64,000 nt of DNA from Procambarus clarkii (Eukaryota > Arthropoda > Malacostraca > Decapoda > Cambaridae), in the NCBI RefSeq assembly GCF_040958095.1, contig NC_091160.1, positions 42,045,194-42,109,193 on the forward strand, in the 5' to 3' direction. Positions 57,560 through 64,000 of the stretch are shown here, one piece after another. Within the stretch, counting starts at the first letter, position 1. The number at the start of each line of letters is the position of its first letter. Under the pieces are notes generated by a model. It was not told where the DNA came from. It worked only from the letters and a program-made list of their open reading frames with translations, and made no database searches. Position numbers and translations under genes: made by a program.

Positions 57560-58760
57560 TTGCACCTTCTCCAGAGCAGCTGTGTTGTGAGATATTTCTA
57601 TTTCTATTGACTAGTTACTGAAGTCAGAAAGAACTGCACAAGCCAACACGTTACGTGCCAGATGTGAGATTATACTTTAAAACTGAAAATATAAGGCGAG
57701 AGCAGCCGTCGGAGTCCAACTCCTTGAACCTCCTATCCACTAGTAGGTCGTTTAGCTCCTTAATTGCTTAGGGCAATGTTAGGGGTAACTATTGGGATCT
57801 CTCGCCAAATTTGTTTTGGTGTGTGTGGCTATGAATCAGGTTCGAATCCAGAAGCAAGTCACTACACTACACACAGAAATCATAATTGCGTGATGCATCA
57901 AATGAACAAATCCACAAGGGCCGTGACGAGGATTCGAACCTGCGTCCGAGAGCATTCCAGACAATGCCTTATTTGTTCTAATAAGTTGTTCAGAAGCAAG
58001 TCTTCATTAAATGCAAGAAATAGTCTAGTTTATAGCAGCATTAAGTTAGAGCAATAGTATTGCAAGGTGGTAAACAAAGACACTTGGCAACAAATAAACA
58101 TTAATTAACAAACTTAAATTAAAAGCAAGGCACAACAAATTTAACGTTACGTTAATTATCCTAAGTGACACTATGATAGCTAATCAACTTGAAGTATGTT
58201 TATTGAGACAAGAAAGAAATACATCTCAAAGGGATAGAGTGGCTTAGGCTATTTCTACCCCGCTAAATAACTAATCAAAGCCAGTATAGTTGAACTCCTG
58301 TCCTTACTGCTCTCGGCTGGTCACACTGGTGCTAACTGAACAACGGCTGCTCACTTGGCCTCAAGATGAAAATCAGAATAATTTAAGTCAAACAATATAA
58401 CCAAACCAAACGGCACAAGACTAGTCACTGAGAGAGATGTATACGCCGAGATGTATAAACATCTCAGTAATGTTTATACGCGTCTCTATGGACGACAATC
58501 ATAACAATAACTACCTTTCATCACAAACAAGAACAATTGATTACAAACAATCTAATCAAAATAATAAAATAATTACGCTAATTACTGTCAAGACAGTCAA
58601 TCAAAGGTAATTTACAATCTGTCACTACAAACAGATTATCAACCAAATGATAATTCACACTAATTACTCTGCCACAAAGACGATTAAACAATCAGTGAGT
58701 AATTACATTAATTACTGCCACACGGACAACTAATTAATCAAGACGAATAACATTAACTAA
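57560..58760. other. Intergenic sequence with a SINE remnant
   Basis: A reverse tRNA-like head GAGGATTCGAACCTGCGTCC lies at 57925-57945. Otherwise AT-rich and featureless. Confidence 0.45.
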
Positions 58761-58761
58761 A

Positions 58762-58912
58762 GTATGTTGACCAGACCACACACTAGAAAGTGAAGGGACG
58801 ACGACGTTTCGGTCCGTCCTGGACCATTCTCACAATCGACTTGAGAATGGTCCAGGACGGACCGAAACGTCGTCGTCCCTTCAACTTCTAGTGTGTGGTC
58901 TGGTCAACATAC
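58762..58912. mobile_element. Fold-back palindrome, 70-bp arms, 11-nt loop
   Basis: Near-perfect inverted repeat: GTATGTTGACCAGACCACAC ... GGACCATTCTC, loop ACAATCGACTT, then the reverse complement. Related single or deleted copies at 33650, 40530 and 52228. Followed by GCCACGTTATTGTGACTC, also seen at about 40663. Confidence 0.92.
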
Positions 58913-59150
58913 TTCAGCCACGTTATTGTGACTCATCGCCTGCAACATTAACTAAACACTATCACTTAAGACAGCTTGCCAAAAGAGAAATTAGTCACTA
59001 CGGCACTAATTACGTTAAATATGTAGGGAGTAGATTATGGCAATAATATACTCGCTTCAAACTCATTAGCTTCATGAGAGTAGCACAACTCTCATTAGCA
59101 CTAATAACGAGGCTCTAATCTTTTCCTTAATTACAGTTAACGTTGTTGTT

Positions 59151-60177
59151 GTTGTTGTTATAGATTCAGCTACTCGGAACAAGTTCCAAGTAGCACGGGC
59201 TATGGTGAGCCCGTAGTGGACTTACCTGGCACAGGAGCGGGGCAAGTAGTACGGGCTATGGTGAGCCCGTAGTGAACTTACCTGGCACAGGAGCGGGGCA
59301 AGTAGCACGGGCTATGGTGAGCCCGTAGTGGACTTACCTGGCACAGGAGCGGGGCAAGTAGCACGGGCTATGGTGAGCCCGTAGTGAACTTACCTGGCAC
59401 AGGAGCGGGGCAAGTAGCACGGGCTATGGTGAGCCCGTAGTGGACTTACCTGGCACAGGAGCGGGGCAAGTAGCACGGACTATGGTGAGCCCGTAGTGAA
59501 CTTACCTGGCACAGGAGCGGGGCAAGTAGCACGGGCTATGGTGAACCCGTAGTGGACTTACCTGGCACAGGAGCGGGACAAGTAGCACGGGCTATGGTGA
59601 GCCCGTAGTGGACTTACCTGGCACAGGAGCGGGGCAAGTAGCACGGGCTATGGTGAGCCCGTAACTTACCTGGCACAGGAGCGGGGCAAGTAGCACGGGC
59701 TATGGTGAGCCCGTAACTTACCTGGCACAGGAGCGGGGCAAGTAGCACGGGCTATGGTGAGCCCGTAACTTACCTGGCACAGGAGCGGGGCAAGTAGCAC
59801 GGGCTATGGTGAGCCCGTAACTTACCTGGCACAGGAGCGGGGCAAGTAGCACGGGCTATGGTGAGCCCGTAGTGGACTTACCTGGCACAGGAGCGGGGCA
59901 AGTAGCACGGGCTATGGTGAGCCCGTAGTGGACTTACCTGGCACAAGAACGGTGTCGTACAGTTAACATTCCTTGCAACCTTTAGAGAAGGAGGAGGTAA
60001 GGTCTGATTATATTGAGCAATGGAGAAGTGAGTAATTATCATACGGGTTATTCATGCCCGTGCCACCTCTTGGGTAGCTTAATCTTCATCAATCAATCAA
60101 TCGAGTACTGTTTACGGGCTCACCATAGCCCGTGCTACTTGGAACTTGTTCCGAGTAGCTGAATCTATAACAACAAC
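59151..60177. mobile_element. Element with perfect 65-bp terminal inverted repeats around a tandem array
   Basis: Left end 59151-59215 and right end 60113-60177 are perfect reverse complements, starting GTTGTTGTTATAGATTCAGC. Each carries a GGAACAAGTTCC half-palindrome and the ACGGGCT/AGCCCGT stem. Between them are the 56-bp array and a reverse piece of the 159-bp module. No ORF. Confidence 0.85.
59188..59945. repeat. 56-bp (and 52-bp) tandem array, about 14 copies
   Basis: Unit AAGTAGCACGGGCTATGGTG plus AGCCCGTAGTGGACTTACCT plus GGCACAGGAGCGGGGC. A 52-bp version lacks four bases after CCCGTA. Every unit holds the stem ACGGGCT-ATGGTG-AGCCCGT, with rare changes. Confidence 0.95.
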
Positions 60178-60221
60178 TCTATAAATGGATAGTTCACCCC
60201 TTGGAGTTAACTAATGTAATA

Positions 60222-60385
60222 CCAATAGTTTCGCCAGAGCGACGGTTTCACGTCATGCAGGTCGGCGTTCAATCCCCGACCGTCCACAAGTGGTTGGGCA
60301 CCATTCCTTCCCTCCGTCCCATCCCTAATCCTGATCCCTTCCCAGTGCTATATAGTCGTAATGGCTTGCCACTTTCCCCTGATTA
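60222..60385 (+). mobile_element. tRNA-derived SINE, family C
   Basis: GGTCGGCGTTCAATCCCCGA and GGTTGGGCACCATTCC, as at 37845. Confidence 0.7.
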
Positions 60386-60514
60386 TACTATTAATATTGC
60401 ATGATAGTATGATGATAGATAAAATTACTGGTGACGATATCACTTTACCTCAGATGTACAAGATTGTGTTAAGTGTTGTATCATATAATTTATGTATGTA
60501 TAATACCACACTTT

Positions 60515-60582
60515 CTTGCCCGAAACGCTATGCGTACTAGTGGCTTTAGGTATTGTATGTACTAGCTCTATCTATAATTCCA
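60515..60582 (+). mobile_element. Partial copy of the dispersed repeat of 39488
   Basis: CCCGAAACGCTATGCGTACT then AGTGGCTTTAGGTATTGTAT. Confidence 0.65.
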
Positions 60583-60684
60583 ACATTATGTTTGTAAATC
60601 AACTATGAAACTACTTTCAACTATGAAATCAACCACTTTCCTGAAAAAAAAGACCTTACAACGTCACACAATGAGGTGACGTAG

Positions 60685-60800
60685 ATATGATAGAGCCCAG
60701 TAGGCTCAGGAACCTGTACACCTGTTAACTGACGGTTGAGAGGCGGGACCAAAGAGCCAGAGCTCAACCTCCGTCAGCACAACTAGGTGAGTACACCGCC
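60685..60800 (+). mobile_element. LINE 3' tail
   Basis: GATATGATAGAGCCCAGTAG through CACAACTAGGTGAGTAC, the same tail as at 5905-6022. Confidence 0.65.
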
Positions 60801-61495
60801 CCACGCGGTACACCAACTATGAATGTACTTTAGTTTACACTTGTTACCATGACAACCAGCGGGCTACTGTCCTTCTCAATACTTTGTTCCTATTTAATTA
60901 CCATATTTAGATATAATTATACGCATCAGTAGCACTTCTATATCTTTAATTATTATATAGACTTTATAAGGATACGATTGTTTTTTGGTATATGTATATG
61001 TATATATGGATGTGGGGGAAGAATATATAGAGGAGGAAGCAACAGTTGGCAAGTATGGAGGGAGGCGGGTCAGTCTGGCCGTGGACGCCGCGCCGTACAG
61101 ACGGGCAGGTGAGCGCTCCCGCTCTCTCTCTCTCTCTCTCTCTGGCCACGACTCGCTGCGTAACTTTGGAAAGTTGGCCTCAAGTGTCTGAAAAGTTGCA
61201 AGGGGAAAGTTTTCTGGCCCGCGAAGATTTGACTTTTATTATAATAGAGAACTTGGGCACTTTAGAGTAACTTTAGTTCATCATGGAACAGTAATTTGTA
61301 ACATTTATGTTTGGTCACGTGGCGGAGAATGTTGAATGTTGTTGTTATGTTATAGTGGAGAGATGTTGTTGAAGTGTTGTAGAGCCGTTGTTAATGTTAC
61401 TAGTTGTGACACGTCTTGTTAGTGAGGAGTGGTAGATGACCCCCACACCAGGCGACTGGTGACAGGTAATGACAGGCTGCTCCAGCACTTGTAAC
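60800..61495. other. Sequence with a (CT)n run and a possible exon-like segment
   Basis: A GC-rich patch at 61046-61110 has an ATG-started frame ending at CAG|GTGAGC (donor-like), then (CT)n at 61123-61143. No family features; could be chance. Confidence 0.25.
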
Positions 61496-62300
61496 ATGAC
61501 ACACCTGCCTCTAGTACACCTTCCATACCTGGCTGTGACACACCTGCCTCTGCTGCACCTTCCATACCTGGCTGTGACACACCTGCCTCTGCTGCACCTC
61601 CCATACCTGGCTGTGACACACCTGCCTCTGCTGCACCTTCCATACCTGGCTGTGACACACCTGCCTCTGCTGCACCTCCCATACCTGGCTGTGACACACC
61701 TGCCTCTGCTGCACCTCCCATACCTGGCTGTGACACACCTGCCTCTAGTACACCTCCCATACCTAGCTGTGACACACCTGCCTCTGCTGCACCTCCCATA
61801 CCTGGCTGTGACACACCTGCCTCTGCTGCACCTCTCGTACCTGGCTGTGACACACCTGCCTCTGCTGCACCTCCCATACCTGGCTGTGACACACCTGCCT
61901 CTGCTGCACCTCCCATACCTGGCTGTGACACACCTGCCTCTGCTGCACCTCCCATACCTGGCTGTGACACACCTGCCTCTACTGCACCTTCCATACCTGG
62001 CTGTGATACATCTTCCATACCTGGCTGTGACACACCTGCCTTCCTGCCTCTACTGCACCTTCCATACCTGGCTGTGATACACCTTCCATACCTGGCTGTG
62101 ACACACCTGCCTCTGGTACACTTCCCATACCTGGCTGTGACACACCTGCCTCTAGTACACCTCCCATACCTGGCTGTGACACACCTGCCTCTAGTACACT
62201 TCCCATACTTGGCTGTGACACACCTCCCATACCTGGCTGTGACACACCTGACTAGTACACCTGCCATACCTGGCTGTGACACCTGCCTCTACTACACCTG
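61496..62300. repeat. 39-bp minisatellite, about 20 copies
   Basis: Unit CTGGCTGTGACACACCTGCC plus TCTGCTGCACCTCCCATAC. As 39 = 3 x 13, frames on both strands stay open and give 13-residue periodic ORFs; no sign that they are translated. Confidence 0.95.
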
Positions 62301-62374
62301 TCCATGAAGCGACTGTCACCACACCTGTGATGTCTCTGCCTGACATATCTGAACTCGGTTTTCCACAGGTGTTT

Positions 62375-62435
62375 ATCTTGAGATGATTTCGGGGCTTATC
62401 GTCCCCGCGGCCCGGTCCTCGACCAGGCCTCCTAA
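62375..62435 (-). mobile_element. Truncated SINE, family A
   Basis: TATCTTGAGATGATTTCGGG then GGCCCGGTCCTCGACCAGGC: 3' end only. Confidence 0.7.
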
Positions 62436-62559
62436 TGTACTGTATATACAATATTTCAGTTGTTGACACATGTTGACACACGTGGCTCGGGTACACAGGT
62501 ATGACACAGGTATATTACATCTGGTCCTCGGTTCTCATAACGTCTTGACACTTGTTTGA

Positions 62560-63050
62560 GCACGAGGGGTCAATAATTGGTCTTGGTACTGCTGGGTCAA
62601 TAATTGGTCTTGGCACTACTGGTCAGTAATTGGTCTTGGCACTACTGGTCAATAATTTGTCTTGGCACTACTGGTCAGTAATTGGTCTTGGCACTACTGG
62701 TCAATAATTGGTCTTGGCACTACTGGTCAGTAATTGGTCTTGGCACTACTGGTCAATAATTGGTCTTGGCACTACTGGTCAATAATTGGTCTTGGCACTA
62801 CTAGTCAGTAATTGGTCTTGGCACTACTGGTCAATAATTGGTCTTGGCACTACTGGTCAATAATTGGTCTTGGCACTACTGGTCAATAATTGGTCTTGGC
62901 ACTACTGGTCAATAATGGGTCTTGGCACTACTGGTCAGTAATTGGTCTTGGCACTACTGGTCAGTAATTGGTCTTGGTACTGCTGGGTCAATAATTGGTC
63001 TTGGTACTGCTGGGTCAATAATTGGTCTTGGTACTACTGGTCAATAATTG
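62560..63050. repeat. 26-bp minisatellite, about 19 copies
   Basis: Unit GGTCAATAATTGGTCTTGGC plus ACTACT, with CAGTAATT and GTACTGCTGG variants at the edges. Confidence 0.95.
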
Positions 63051-63555
63051 GGGGCCAGAGGTAGATGTCATTTTCAGAAATATGTTTATGGTGATAAATA
63101 GCTACTGACTGGGCATGTGTTAGGGGCCTCTCTTAGCCAGTAACATATGTACTTTCACTTACATATGTACAATTTCTCTACACATTCTATAGAGCCTCGG
63201 GGCCTCTTACCAGAACCAACCCCAAGTGAGGGTTAAGGTATTGAGGACTTAGCAGTAATAGGCAAGACAGAGGGTAGAGGGGGAGTGTAGTCAACACTAA
63301 CTCATCACCATGTGTACTACAAACTAATGGAAAACTATATACACCTACCACATATACAGCACACATAACACTGTGTGGGTCACTCTCACACAGGACACTA
63401 CAAGACACTTTGAGAGGTATGAAAGCAGGCGGCGGGCTGTCCGCCTTCTGTGAGACTTTCCTCTGAGGTACTCAGGCCGGCGAGTCCACTTTTCTCAGTA
63501 ATTCACGAAGAAGAAGAAACTATCAGGGGGAAAGCGCCAAGTCATTACGACTATA
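63051..63555. other. Sequence without recognised feature
   Basis: No repeat unit and no ORF with family features. Confidence 0.45.
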
Positions 63556-63690
63556 TATCACTGGGAAGGGGTCAGGATAAGGATTTGGGATGGGACGGGG
63601 GGAAGGAATGGTGCCCAACCACTTGTGGACGGTCGGGGATTGAACGCCGACCTGCATGAGGCGAGACCGTCCCCCACAGTATGATCAGTA
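63556..63690 (-). mobile_element. tRNA-derived SINE, family C
   Basis: Reverse copy: GGAATGGTGCCCAACCACTT and GGACGGTCGGGGATTGAACG. Confidence 0.7.
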
Positions 63691-63941
63691 AACACTCTGT
63701 GAACCCCCAGCAACACGCTGGCCGGCGTCCTCTAAAGCCTTCATCTCTAACAAGTCTTACATTAGAGGACGGATGGATGCTAGTCCCATCTACTACCACA
63801 ACTGGGCTACCCCGGGACACGTCGTTCCGGCCATCAATTGCTGGCTGGGTAATTCACAGTCTCCAACGATCATTCCCCCTACTTGTTCCCACGGAAACAC
63901 GCCATGTGTTCAAGATCGCCCTTCCTGGCCACTCCCAACTT

Positions 63942-64000
63942 CTACCTTGAGGTTACCTTGAGATGACTTCGAGGCTTAGCGTCCTCACGGCCCGGTCCTC
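63942..64000 (-). mobile_element. SINE, family A, cut by window end
   Basis: CTTGAGGTTACCTTGAGATG then GGCCCGGTCCTC at the window edge. Confidence 0.65.

Noticed and set aside
61419-62282. 287-codon minus and 202-codon plus ORFs with 13-residue repeats
   Set aside because: The 39-bp period keeps frames open on both strands; no start context, splice or family support.

Overview
This is a eukaryotic, intron-rich, repeat-dense window, most likely from a decapod crustacean and probably a crayfish. The evidence is long introns with GT-AG borders, two clearly animal genes, and a mix of tRNA-derived SINEs, fold-back repeats and non-LTR elements that I recognise from decapod genomes. The species is an inference and cannot be fixed from the sequence alone.

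Two host genes lie head to head. On the minus strand, a UBXN7-type UBA-UAS-UIM-UBX adaptor of the p97/VCP system runs from its start codon at 28578 to its stop at 4914 in eight coding exons, about 512 codons. On the plus strand, a TRC8/RNF139-type multi-spanning ER RING-H2 ubiquitin ligase runs from 35833 to 49437 in five coding exons, 735 codons. Their start codons are about 7.3 kb apart. In the known families, UBXN7 links ubiquitin ligases to the p97 segregase and TRC8 is a membrane ligase of ER-associated degradation, so the window holds two genes of connected pathways. Whether they are co-regulated is unknown. The UBXN7 model is collinear with the family but has three +1 reading-frame breaks in two exons, either assembly errors or real lesions.

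The rest is mobile and repetitive DNA. 1-4.9 kb: nested LINE remains downstream of UBXN7. 5-25.5 kb: UBXN7 introns with LINEs of at least two types (one with an RNase H domain), SINEs and a possible solo LTR. 25.57-28.40 kb: a 40-bp minisatellite of about 70 copies in UBXN7 intron 1. 29.47-32.70 kb: a 50/30-bp minisatellite split by an insertion that carries a LINE RT fragment and two 159-bp modules made of consecutive stem-loops. 33-35.6 kb: microsatellites and the promoter side of RNF139. 36-47.7 kb: RNF139 introns with SINEs, two hAT-like MITEs and a 4.55-kb DIRS-like retroelement with inverted terminal repeats. 51.7-53.2 kb: a Tigger-like DNA transposon. 57-60.2 kb: an inverted LINE duplication, a near-perfect fold-back palindrome, and an element with perfect 65-bp terminal inverted repeats enclosing a 56-bp tandem array. 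61.5-63.05 kb: 39-bp and 26-bp minisatellites.

I found no convincing new enzyme system. The least explained items are the hairpin-string module at 31.6 kb, the related inverted-repeat element at 59-60 kb, and the stop-free minisatellite behind UBXN7 exon 1.
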